A stretch of 5,401 nt of DNA from an uncultured Granulicatella sp. (lineage in GTDB: Bacteria > Bacillota > Bacilli > Lactobacillales > Aerococcaceae), in NCBI GenBank assembly GCA_938017885.1, contig CALIJD010000257.1:1-5401 (forward strand), written 5' to 3'. Under the pieces are notes generated by a model that saw only the letters and a program-made list of their open reading frames with translations, searched no databases and had not been told where the DNA came from. Made by a program: the position numbers and the translations under genes. The stretch's first letter is position 1, and each line of letters opens with the position of its first letter. Below, one piece after another: positions 1-5,114 of this stretch.

Positions 1-1120
1 CAACAGCACTTTGAATATCATGAATCGATAGTAATTTTTCTTTACCACCTGGTAGGAGATTTTTCAAAGCTTCTGCGGCTAAATCTGTTGAAATATCTTC
101 GCCAACCATCACAGAATAAGCTTGAAGACGCATTAGGGCCCCTTCCAACTCACGTACGTTTGATTGAATATGTCCTGCCACATAGCTTAGTACATCGATT
201 GGAATATTAAATCCAAGGGATTGTGCTTTATTTTGTAAAATCGCAATCCGAGTTTCTAAGTCCGGTGGAGTAATATCTACAGGAAGACCAGAAACGAAAC
301 GAGAAACAAGTCTTTCTTGAAGAGCTTTAATTTCTGTTGGTTGTCGGTCACTAGTAAGTACGATTTGTTTTTGGTTGTTGAATAAAGCATTAAAAGTATG
401 GAAGAATTCCTCTTGTGTTGCTTCTTTTGCCGCTAAAAATTGAATATCATCGACTAGTAAAATATCCACGTTTCGATAACGATTGCGGAATTCTTGTGGT
501 GTCTTTGATCCAATGGAAGCAATCATTTCATTCATGAACTCTTCACTGGTTACATATTTAACACGTGCTGTTGGATGATTTTTCTTATAGTCATTCCCAA
601 TGGCTTGCATTAAATGGGTTTTTCCAAGACCTACACCCCCATAGAAAAAGAGTGGGTTATAAGCTGTTCCAGGGTTTTCTGCTACATACCGAGCGGCAGC
701 CGTAGCCATTTGATTGCCTTTCCCGATAATGAATGTATCAAATGTATATTTTGGATTTAAATGAGAATCCTCTTCAATCGCAGTTGGAGAAGGATGATTT
801 AATCCAGTCATCTGTGTTTCTTCTATATTAATGTTGTTTGATTGAAAAGAAGAAATCGCTGGTTCAAAATCAGACTCTGGTGTAATAAATCTAGGTTCAA
901 ATGATTGTCTGAAGTAGTCATATCCAAATTCAATAATGTCTCTTAATAAATTATCTTGCCAATATCTTGCAAACGTTTGAGAAGGGACTTTAATGTAAAG
1001 AATATTTTTCTCGATACGAACCGGTTCAGCAGGTTTTATCCAATGATTAAATGTAAACTCAGAATTTGTTTTTTCAAATTGTTCTAATAATATATCCCAA
1101 AAATCTTGAATGGAATTCAT
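1..1120 (-). CDS. dnaA: Chromosomal replication initiator DnaA (5' part, cut by window edge)
   Basis: DnaA is the AAA+ ATPase that binds DnaA boxes at oriC, melts the origin and loads the replicative helicase. I translated the minus strand from the ATG at 1120-1118. Residues 1-85 form domain I, starting MNSIQDFW. A poorly conserved linker (domain II) runs to about residue 130. The AAA+ core follows, with Walker A GGVGLGKTH (about 161-169, Lys167), Walker B LLVDDIQF (Asp224/Asp225), sensor I LTSDR (255-259), a candidate arginine finger at Arg274 in SRF, and sensor II NVRELEGA (Arg323). No stop occurs in 373 codons. The reading frame runs off the window just as domain IV begins (LLSIHDIQSAV), so the DNA-binding helix-turn-helix lies outside. 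A perfect Shine-Dalgarno sits 4 bases upstream of the ATG. It is divergent from rpmH across the origin region, the usual Firmicute arrangement. Identity is certain; only completeness is limited by the window. Confidence 0.98.
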   Translation of the reverse strand, partial: MNSIQDFWDILLEQFEKTNSEFTFNHWIKPAEPVRIEKNILYIKVPSQTFARYWQDNLLRDIIEFGYDYFRQSFEPRFITPESDFEPAISSFQSNNINIEETQMTGLNHPSPTAIEEDSHLNPKYTFDTFIIGKGNQMATAAARYVAENPGTAYNPLFFYGGVGLGKTHLMQAIGNDYKKNHPTARVKYVTSEEFMNEMIASIGSKTPQEFRNRYRNVDILLVDDIQFLAAKEATQEEFFHTFNALFNNQKQIVLTSDRQPTEIKALQERLVSRFVSGLPVDITPPDLETRIAILQNKAQSLGFNIPIDVLSYVAGHIQSNVRELEGALMRLQAYSVMVGEDISTDLAAEALKNLLPGGKEKLLSIHDIQSAV

Positions 1121-1124
1121 AATG

Positions 1125-1133
1125 CACCTCCTT
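1125..1133 (-). promoter_or_regulatory. dnaA ribosome-binding site
   Basis: On the minus strand this reads AAGGAGGTG, a full match to the anti-Shine-Dalgarno, with 4 bases (CATT) before the ATG at 1120. It fixes the dnaA start and predicts efficient translation. Confidence 0.9.
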
Positions 1134-1234
1134 ATAGTTCTAAAGATTCTAATCCAGTTAACAGTTTACCATCTTTCCATAGAGTTTTCCACAATTGAAT
1201 GGAGAAAAGCACAATAAATCAAAGTTTTTAATAA

Positions 1235-1260
1235 AATTATCCACAAAAATGTGGATAATT
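1235..1260. repeat. Perfect inverted pair of DnaA boxes
   Basis: Two consensus DnaA boxes (1237-1245 on plus, 1250-1258 on minus) face each other inside a perfect inverted repeat. Its 11-base arms are 1235-1245 and 1250-1260, around AAAA. It should hold two DnaA monomers head to head, and as RNA or single-stranded DNA it could form a hairpin. It has no role as a terminator because no T-tract follows. Confidence 0.85.
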
Positions 1261-1287
1261 GATAAAAAGAATAGGGAATAAACAGAG

Positions 1288-1317
1288 TTATACACAGAAA
1301 AATTAAAGTTATTCACA
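1288..1317 (+). promoter_or_regulatory. Tandem DnaA boxes spaced by 21 bp
   Basis: TTATACACA (1288-1296) and TTATTCACA (1309-1317) lie in the same orientation with starts 21 bp apart, two turns of the helix. They sit within matching 11-mers that differ at one base (GTTATACACAG and GTTATTCACAG). Same-face placement favours cooperative DnaA binding. Read on the minus strand, the first box also contains TATAAC (1292-1287), a possible -10 element for dnaA. Confidence 0.8.
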
Positions 1318-1351
1318 GTTATTTTTATTGATATAAAGAGGTTTTGACAAT

Positions 1352-1372
1352 TTATCCACCAGTTGTGGATAG
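1352..1372. promoter_or_regulatory. Inverted pair of near-consensus DnaA boxes
   Basis: TTATCCACC on plus (1352-1360) and CTATCCACA on minus (1364-1372) each differ from the box by one terminal base and face each other across three bases. This is a weaker copy of the palindromic pair at 1235-1260, so they are probably lower-affinity sites. Confidence 0.65.
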
Positions 1373-1396
1373 ATTCATACGAACAGAGTGTTATTT

Positions 1397-1427
1397 TGTG
1401 GATAAGTTGTTGAAAACTAGTGGATAA
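1397..1427 (-). promoter_or_regulatory. Minus-strand tandem DnaA boxes
   Basis: A consensus box (TGTGGATAA on plus, 1397-1405) and a one-mismatch box (AGTGGATAA, 1419-1427) lie in the same orientation with starts 22 bp apart. This resembles the spacing of the plus-strand pair at 1288/1309. Confidence 0.7.
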
Positions 1428-1525
1428 AGAGTTGTTTTTAAAAATAGATTTCCACTATGATTGTTGATAACTAAAAAAAATCGGTGTCAAAAGACAGTTA
1501 TTTGTAGAAATTTTTAGAGACATTA

Positions 1526-1534
1526 TGGTATGAT
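1526..1534 (+). promoter_or_regulatory. Candidate upstream extended -10 promoter for rpmH
   Basis: TGGTATGAT fits an extended -10 (TGN followed by TATGAT, 5 of 6 matches to TATAAT). No good -35 lies at the right distance, which is common for extended -10 promoters. It would act in tandem with the stronger promoter at 1566-1594. I rate it possible only. Confidence 0.4.
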
Positions 1535-1565
1535 ACTTCAGTATTTAGCCATTAGATAGTTTATA

Positions 1566-1594
1566 TTGACAATTCAATATTTTATATTTATAAT
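1566..1594 (+). promoter_or_regulatory. Main promoter of the rpmH-rnpA-yidC-jag cluster
   Basis: TTGACA (1566-1571) and TATAAT (1589-1594) are both perfect sigma-A hexamers separated by exactly 17 bp. Transcription should start near 1600-1602, giving a leader of about 50 bases before the rpmH ATG. Strength of this order suits a ribosomal protein gene. Confidence 0.93.
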
Positions 1595-1597
1595 GTA

Positions 1598-1620
1598 CTA
1601 GACTGTCTAGGGAGACTAGA
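1598..1620 (+). repeat. Palindromic start-site leader of rpmH
   Basis: CTAGAC-T-GTCTAG (1598-1610) is a perfect palindrome lying across the predicted transcription start. The arm TCTAG (1606-1610) can alternatively pair with CTAGA (1616-1620). It may be a protein-binding site or a short 5'-end hairpin; no function is established from sequence. Confidence 0.5.
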
Positions 1621-1635
1621 TATTTCATTTACAGT

Positions 1636-1643
1636 AGGAGGTG
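1636..1643 (+). promoter_or_regulatory. rpmH ribosome-binding site
   Basis: AGGAGGTG is followed by 8 bases and then the ATG at 1652, a near-ideal spacing. It shares the decamer AGGAGGTGCA with the dnaA leader on the opposite strand. Confidence 0.9.
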
Positions 1644-1651
1644 CACATCGA

Positions 1652-1786
1652 ATGAAAAGAACATATCAACCAAGCAAACGTAAACGTCAAAAAGTTCACG
1701 GATTCCGTAAACGCATGAGTACAAAAAATGGCCGTAGAGTATTAGCAAGCAGACGCCGTAAAGGTAGAAAAGTTTTAGCAGCTTAG
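1652..1786 (+). CDS. rpmH: 50S ribosomal protein L34
   Basis: This encodes the 44-aa protein L34, a small arginine/lysine-rich component of the large ribosomal subunit. The translation begins [18 protein letters not shown], contains the conserved [10 protein letters not shown] stretch and ends [11 protein letters not shown], all hallmarks of the family. The length is the family norm. It starts at the ATG 8 bases after AGGAGGTG. It is the first gene of the divergent cluster, driven by the consensus promoter at 1566-1594. The stop codon's last base is also the first paired base of a terminator hairpin, so a large share of transcripts probably ends directly after this gene. No oddities are seen in the protein; the residues resemble enterococcal L34 more than Bacillus L34. 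Confidence 0.98.
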   Translation: MKRTYQPSKRKRQKVHGFRKRMSTKNGRRVLASRRRKGRKVLAA

Positions 1787-1817
1787 ATCACTGAACGTCT
1801 CAGTGGTCTTTTTTTTT
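1786..1817 (+). terminator. rpmH-rnpA intrinsic terminator / attenuator
   Basis: GATCACTGA (1786-1794) pairs with TCAGTGGTC (1800-1808) as nine base pairs including one G-T wobble, with a five-base loop. Nine Ts (1809-1817) follow. No promoter is visible between it and rnpA at 1854, so rnpA and the genes beyond must rely on read-through. This would make L34 mRNA more abundant than rnpA mRNA. Confidence 0.85.
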
Positions 1818-1853
1818 AAAAAACATTTCGAGTGACTGGAGATATTCAAGTAG

Positions 1854-2198
1854 ATGAAAAAATCGTATCGAGTGAAGAAAGATCGTGAATTTCAGCAGGT
1901 ATTCCATAAAGGAAAATCTACAGCTAATCGACAATTTGTTGTTTATCAGTTCAATAAGGAAGCGCAAGCGCATTTTCGTGTGGGGATTTCAGTAAGTAAA
2001 AAGCTAGGAAATGCAGTGACAAGGAATCGTCTAAAAAGACGAATCCGTCACATTCTTATGGAACTAGATGATCAAATAACTCAAAATGCAGATTTTATCG
2101 TCATTGCTCGATCTCCCATCGTACAAATGTCTTATCAAGAAATGAAAAGCAGTATGATGCATGTTTTAAAATTAGCAACATTATTACCTAAAAATTAA
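1854..2198 (+). CDS. rnpA: Ribonuclease P protein component
   Basis: RnpA is the small basic protein that binds the catalytic RNase P RNA and helps it recognise the 5' leader of precursor tRNAs. The 114-aa product is of normal family length. It shows the N-terminal block MKKSYRVKKDREFQQVF with conserved Phe13 and Phe17, the RVGISVSKK strand (about 42-50) and the RNR signature helix GNAVTRNRLKRRIR (52-65) that contacts the RNA. The start is secure: an in-frame TAG immediately precedes the ATG. The ribosome-binding site is only GGAGA (1838-1842), 11 bases away and clearly weaker than that of rpmH, consistent with lower output. It follows the rpmH attenuator by 36 bases and is followed by a hairpin before yidC. 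The RNA subunit gene rnpB is not in this window. Confidence 0.97.
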   Translation: MKKSYRVKKDREFQQVFHKGKSTANRQFVVYQFNKEAQAHFRVGISVSKKLGNAVTRNRLKRRIRHILMELDDQITQNADFIVIARSPIVQMSYQEMKSSMMHVLKLATLLPKN

Positions 2199-2221
2199 GA
2201 TTCCTATTATAGATAGGAATC
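2199..2221 (+). repeat. rnpA-yidC intergenic hairpin
   Basis: GATTCCTAT (2199-2207) and ATAGGAATC (2213-2221) are perfect 9-base arms around a five-base loop, starting right after the rnpA stop codon. No T-tract follows, so termination is unlikely. An mRNA-processing or 3'-end stabilising role is an inference. Confidence 0.7.
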
Positions 2222-2241
2222 ATTGAAAATTAAATATTCTA

Positions 2242-2249
2242 AAAGGTGG
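2242..2249 (+). promoter_or_regulatory. yidC ribosome-binding site (sets the GTG start)
   Basis: AAAGGTGG lies 9 bases before the GTG at 2259. The alternative in-frame TTG at 2223 has no Shine-Dalgarno and directly abuts the hairpin at 2199-2221. The site therefore supports GTG 2259 as the true start. Confidence 0.8.
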
Positions 2250-2258
2250 GACTTTTCA

Positions 2259-3071
2259 GTGAAGAAAAAAAGCCAATTGATTTTATCATTAGCAGTTTTA
2301 ACTTTATTTTTAGCGGCCTGTGGAACTTCTCCAGTTACGGAGTCAAGTACAGGTTTTTGGGATCGAATTGTTCTTTATAATTTATCTCAATTTATTATTT
2401 GGTTATCCGATTTATTAGGTGGAAGTTACGGTTTAGGGATTATCGTCTTTACGATTATTACTCGTTTAATTATGATTCCTTTAATGCACTTCCAATACAA
2501 AAGTACGCGTAAACAAGCGATTCTTCAACCAGAAATTAAAGCTTTACGTGAGAAGTATTCAGCACGTGACCGTGCAACGCAAGAAATGCTTCAAGCTGAA
2601 ATGAATGCTTTATATGAGCGTGAAGGGATTAACCAATACGCTGGATGTTTACCATTATTAATTCAATTTCCAGTCATGATGGCATTGTATCAAGCCATTA
2701 GCCGTACAGATGTATTGAAAACAGGTCATTTCTTATGGTTCCAATTAGACCAACCAGATCCATACTTCATCTTGCCAGTATTAGCTGCTGTGACAACATT
2801 CATCACAACGTGGTTATCTATGAAAATGCAAGATACTGGTGGGGCAGGTAAAGCAATGATGTATTTTATGCCAGTGATGATTTTATTTATGTCACTTGGT
2901 TTATCAAGTGCTTTATCCCTTTATTGGGTAGTCGGAAACGTATTTATGGTAGGTCAAACCTTACTATTAAATAATCCATTCAAATTCCAAGAAGAACAAA
3001 AAGCGATTATCGCTGAGAAAAAACGTCGTCAAAAGGCGCTTGAAAAAGCGAAAAGAAGACACGGAAAATAA
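2259..3071 (+). CDS. yidC: Membrane protein insertase YidC (SpoIIIJ/Oxa1 family, lipoprotein form)
   Basis: YidC inserts and folds membrane proteins in the cytoplasmic membrane, alone or with SecYEG. From the GTG start the 270-aa protein opens with a lipoprotein signal peptide: Lys2-4, a hydrophobic run, then the lipobox LAAC with Cys21. Five membrane segments follow, roughly 57-78, 128-148, 165-187, 198-215 and 218-240. The groove arginine is Arg69 in FTIITRLIMIPL. A charged cytosolic hairpin spans about 79-127, then GCLPLLIQFP (129-138). The C-terminal tail from about 242 is strongly basic, as in ribosome-binding YidC tails. A longer reading from TTG 2223 would add 12 residues ahead of the signal peptide and is less likely. 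The neighbours, rnpA upstream and jag downstream, are canonical. A minor oddity is NQYAGC where NP-AGC is common. A second yidC paralogue, usual in this order, would lie elsewhere. Confidence 0.96.
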   Translation: MKKKSQLILSLAVLTLFLAACGTSPVTESSTGFWDRIVLYNLSQFIIWLSDLLGGSYGLGIIVFTIITRLIMIPLMHFQYKSTRKQAILQPEIKALREKYSARDRATQEMLQAEMNALYEREGINQYAGCLPLLIQFPVMMALYQAISRTDVLKTGHFLWFQLDQPDPYFILPVLAAVTTFITTWLSMKMQDTGGAGKAMMYFMPVMILFMSLGLSSALSLYWVVGNVFMVGQTLLLNNPFKFQEEQKAIIAEKKRRQKALEKAKRRHGK

Positions 3072-3087
3072 TTCTTATATAGAAGTC

Positions 3088-3116
3088 TTGTTGAAATGTC
3101 TCAATCATGAGATAAT
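3088..3116 (+). promoter_or_regulatory. Candidate internal promoter for jag
   Basis: TTGTTG (3088-3093) and the extended -10 TGAGATAAT (3108-3116; GATAAT matches 5 of 6) are spaced by 17 bp. The -35 is poor at 3 of 6. The -10 overlaps a short inverted repeat, TCTCA-ATCA-TGAGA (3099-3112). It could add jag transcription beyond that of the operon. No terminator separates yidC from jag, so co-transcription is the default. Confidence 0.35.
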
Positions 3117-3149
3117 AACAATGATTTTTAAAGAGTAGGAGAGTTTACG

Positions 3150-3938
3150 ATGACAAATACTATTAAAGTAACAGATACTTCAGTAGAAAAAGCGATTCAA
3201 AAAGGATTACGTCAATTAGGATTAACCCAAGAAGAAGTAGTTGTTGAAGTATTATCTGAAGGTAAAAAAGGATTGTTTGGCTTTGGCCAAAAAGACGCAA
3301 TAGTTGCTTTAACTCCAGTTGTTAAAGAAGAAGTTGTGGAAGAAGTTTCTACACCAGTAGTAGAAGAAACGGTTGAAGAAGTAGTAGTAGCTGAAGATGA
3401 ATCTTTCGAGGAAGAATTCGAAGATGAATTTGAAGACGAAGAAGATATTGAAGGTTCTGAAAATGAAGAAACAACCGTAGATCGTTTAGAAGAAGCAGCT
3501 CATGTAACCAAAGCATATTTAGAAGGAATTGCGAAAACTTATGGTGCAGAAGCAACTGTAGCAGTTGAAGTGCGCCGTGATCGTATGACATTTGTATTCG
3601 ATACAGACAAACAAGGGCTATTAATTGGTAAACATGGTAAAATTTTAAATGCTTTACAAGTGTTAGCACAAGTTTCTGTCCATCGTTTTGTTAAAGGAAG
3701 AATTTCTGTTCAAGTAGATGTTGGTGATTACCGTCAACGCCGTAGTGAAACATTACAACAAATTGCGGAAAGAACAGCTCGTAAAGTATTAAAAACAAAA
3801 CAACCTGTTTACTTAGAACCACTACCAGCATATGAAAGAAAACAAATTCATGCTGCATTAAGTAAAAATAAACGTATTTCAACGCATTCTGAGGGGAAAG
3901 AACCACATCGTTACTTAGTTGTTGAGATTGCTGAATAG
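3150..3938 (+). CDS. jag: RNA-binding protein Jag/KhpB (Jag_N-KH-R3H)
   Basis: Jag, also named KhpB or EloR in streptococci, is a cytosolic RNA-binding protein. With KhpA it influences cell elongation and division, and it is functionally linked to YidC. The 262 residues show the N-terminal Jag domain (about 4-54) with GKKGLFGFG (38-46). A long acidic linker (about 59-109) follows, rich in Glu, Val and Asp and containing Thr68, Thr74, Thr108 and Thr109. The KH domain (about 115-190) carries the GxxG loop GKHG (160-163). The R3H domain (about 195-260) carries Arg230-x3-His234 and ends HRYLVVEIAE. The ATG follows AGGAGAG by 7 bases. In Streptococcus pneumoniae a linker threonine is phosphorylated by the StkP kinase; a similar role for the threonines here is inference. 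A strong terminator ends the gene cluster just after the stop. Confidence 0.96.
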   Translation: MTNTIKVTDTSVEKAIQKGLRQLGLTQEEVVVEVLSEGKKGLFGFGQKDAIVALTPVVKEEVVEEVSTPVVEETVEEVVVAEDESFEEEFEDEFEDEEDIEGSENEETTVDRLEEAAHVTKAYLEGIAKTYGAEATVAVEVRRDRMTFVFDTDKQGLLIGKHGKILNALQVLAQVSVHRFVKGRISVQVDVGDYRQRRSETLQQIAERTARKVLKTKQPVYLEPLPAYERKQIHAALSKNKRISTHSEGKEPHRYLVVEIAE

Positions 3939-3947
3939 AAAATGATG

Positions 3948-3982
3948 AAAGCTTATGACCGTTTCAGTCATAAGCTTTTTTT
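3948..3982 (+). terminator. Intrinsic terminator after jag
   Basis: AAAGCTTATGAC (3948-3959) pairs perfectly with GTCATAAGCTTT (3967-3978) around a seven-base loop, and the T-run continues to 3982. This is the end of the rpmH-rnpA-yidC-jag transcription unit. Confidence 0.93.
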
Positions 3983-4172
3983 CATATCTAATGAAAGATA
4001 ATAAAAAACATTTCAGAAAATATTACTATAACAATATTTTTATGAATAGATAGGTAATAAAATTCAATGGGATGAAACAAATAAAGCATAAAAATTCTTT
4101 CATTAAAAAGTTAAATTCAATCATAAAAAAAGAAATATTCCTATAAATGTCCACTAAATCAAAGTTTTTCTT
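3983..4172. other. AT-rich intergenic stretch without a supported gene
   Basis: Together with the jag terminator and the next promoter this makes a 313-base gap. It is extremely AT-rich. The only reading frame of note on plus is a 24-codon ATG frame at 4072-4146 without a Shine-Dalgarno. A long minus-strand frame here is hydrophobic low-complexity noise with no ribosome-binding site. The 9-mer AAATTCAAT occurs twice (4060-4068 and 4113-4121). A 15-mer at 4155-4169 is also found in oriC at 1215-1229. I see no RNA gene. Confidence 0.6.
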
Positions 4173-4201
4173 TTGGAAAAATTGAAAAATAAAGTTATAA
4201 T
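4173..4201 (+). promoter_or_regulatory. Promoter of the XRE-TPR regulator unit
   Basis: TTGGAA (4173-4178; 4 of 6) and TATAAT (4196-4201; 6 of 6) are separated by 17 bp. Transcription would start near 4208, giving a leader of about 44 bases with the ribosome-binding site GAGGAGA at 4241-4247. No palindromic operator is apparent around it. Confidence 0.7.
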
Positions 4202-4251
4202 AAATAATGAATATAGGGAGCATATATTTAATAAAAAAATGAGGAGATATT

Positions 4252-5112
4252 ATGGACATTCAAATTTTTGTGAATCGACGAAAAGAACTAGGTTTATCTC
4301 AAATTGAATTGAGTGAGGGTATTTGTACACAAGCAACATTAAGTCGATTTGAAAATCACGGTCAAATTCCATCCATGAAGATATTGACCTTACTTTGTAA
4401 AAAGTTGCAAATGGATGTAGGGGAGTTATTTCCATCTGTAGCGATTAAAGATTCAGTGATAAACAAAAAGCTGGATAAAATAGAATTTCATATTGTAAAT
4501 ATGGAATATGAAGAAGCTGAAGAATTAATTCATAGTATAAATGCGGCTCATTTAACCACGCAGCAACTATGGAGATATTTATACTTAAAAGGCTTCACGC
4601 AAACCTTATTACAAAAGGAAAGCACAGATAGCTTTTTCTACTTCAATCAATTGTTAGCAGATCATTCTGATGTGGATAATAAATATATTTTCTTAGCGTA
4701 TACGGGAATCGGACTTATTTATATGAATCAGGGAGACTATGATAAGGCCGAATACTTCTTTGAAAAAGCCATCCACCAAATCGATAATCATACAATTGAA
4801 TCCATTGAAGATGTCTGTCGCGTGTTAACAGTTCTATATTATGGTGGAACTTTCTATGCAAAAATTAAAGAATATGATACTAGCGATGTCTTACTCAGAC
4901 GCGGAATTACAATCTGTAGTGAAAATCATGTTACTTACTATTTAGCACGCATCAAATATTTACAAGCAGAGAATGCTTATGTGAATGACTCTTCAAGTGA
5001 AGAAGTAAAAGAATTGATGAGAGACGCCGCAGCATTTGCCAGAGTGAATAAAAATACGGTATTATTAGAAAAAATAAAAGTATTTAAAGAACTTGTGGCG
5101 AAAGGAGAATAG
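4252..5112 (+). CDS. XRE-family HTH regulator with TPR domain (RRNPP/PlcR-Rgg-like)
   Basis: This is a putative DNA-binding transcription regulator of 286 aa. Residues about 5-60 are an XRE/Cro-type helix-turn-helix, with RRKELGLSQIELSEG, then TLSRFENHGQIPS as the recognition region and a closing LQMDVGELF. The rest is all-helical with TPR-like repeats. The clearest is AYTGIGLIYMNQGDYDKAEYFFEKAI (about 149-174, split here as AYTGIGLIY and GDYDKAEYFFEKAI); weaker ones lie near 73-96 and 189-226. Length and layout match the RRNPP group (Rgg, PlcR, PrgX), whose TPR domain binds imported oligopeptides. Ligand and targets cannot be read from sequence. The start is the ATG 4 bases after GAGGAGA. 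Its own promoter and the jag terminator make it independent of the upstream operon, and a 69-aa gene is coupled at its end. No secreted pheromone gene is evident beside it, so peptide sensing remains an inference. Confidence 0.85.
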   Translation: MDIQIFVNRRKELGLSQIELSEGICTQATLSRFENHGQIPSMKILTLLCKKLQMDVGELFPSVAIKDSVINKKLDKIEFHIVNMEYEEAEELIHSINAAHLTTQQLWRYLYLKGFTQTLLQKESTDSFFYFNQLLADHSDVDNKYIFLAYTGIGLIYMNQGDYDKAEYFFEKAIHQIDNHTIESIEDVCRVLTVLYYGGTFYAKIKEYDTSDVLLRRGITICSENHVTYYLARIKYLQAENAYVNDSSSEEVKELMRDAAAFARVNKNTVLLEKIKVFKELVAKGE

Positions 5113-5114
5113 GA

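Larger units (their letters stand above)
1121..1565. other. oriC: oriC, upstream (dnaA-rpmH) DnaA-box cluster
   Basis: This non-coding, AT-rich region between divergent dnaA and rpmH holds about ten 9-mers matching the DnaA box TTATNCACA with at most one mismatch. Full matches are 1237-1245 (+), 1250-1258 (-), 1288-1296 (+), 1309-1317 (+) and 1397-1405 (-). One-mismatch sites are 1185-1193 (+, TTTTCCACA), 1352-1360 (+, TTATCCACC), 1364-1372 (-, CTATCCACA), 1419-1427 (-, TTATCCACT) and 1462-1470 (-, TTATCAACA). The cluster spans 1185-1470; 1471-1565 has no boxes. In Bacillus subtilis the origin is bipartite, and the unwinding element lies between dnaA and dnaN. By analogy this would be the upstream sub-region, and the unwinding element would lie beyond the left window edge. 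I see no convincing unwinding element here. Confidence 0.93.

Noticed and set aside
1235..1260. Inverted repeat as a terminator
   Set aside because: No T-tract on either side; the arms are DnaA boxes, which explain the symmetry.
1344..1372. TTGACA at 1344-1349 on plus as a promoter -35
   Set aside because: No -10 hexamer with more than about half the matches lies at 16-18 bp. The expected position is occupied by a DnaA box.
1485..1490. Minus-strand TTGACA as a dnaA -35
   Set aside because: No usable -10 at 16-18 bp downstream on the minus strand, and it is far (about 365 bases) from the dnaA start.
1121..1565. CRISPR-like or iteron repeat array
   Set aside because: The repeated units are 9-base DnaA boxes in both orientations with irregular spacing. 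There are no uniform spacers and no cas or plasmid rep gene.
3349..3669. Minus-strand 106-codon frame opposite jag
   Set aside because: Leucine/histidine/glutamine-rich shadow of the acidic linker and KH codons of jag. No ribosome-binding site, and jag itself is unmistakable.
3691..3906. Minus-strand 71-codon frame opposite the 3' part of jag
   Set aside because: Shadow of the R3H domain coding sequence with no start signals and no recognisable protein features.
4026..4259. Minus-strand 77-codon hydrophobic frame in the intergenic gap
   Set aside because: Phe/Ile-rich translation of AT-rich DNA. It begins inside the regulator's start region, and no Shine-Dalgarno or promoter supports it.
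4250..4435. Minus-strand 61-codon frame opposite the helix-turn-helix region
   Set aside because: Shadow of the regulator gene; no supporting signals.
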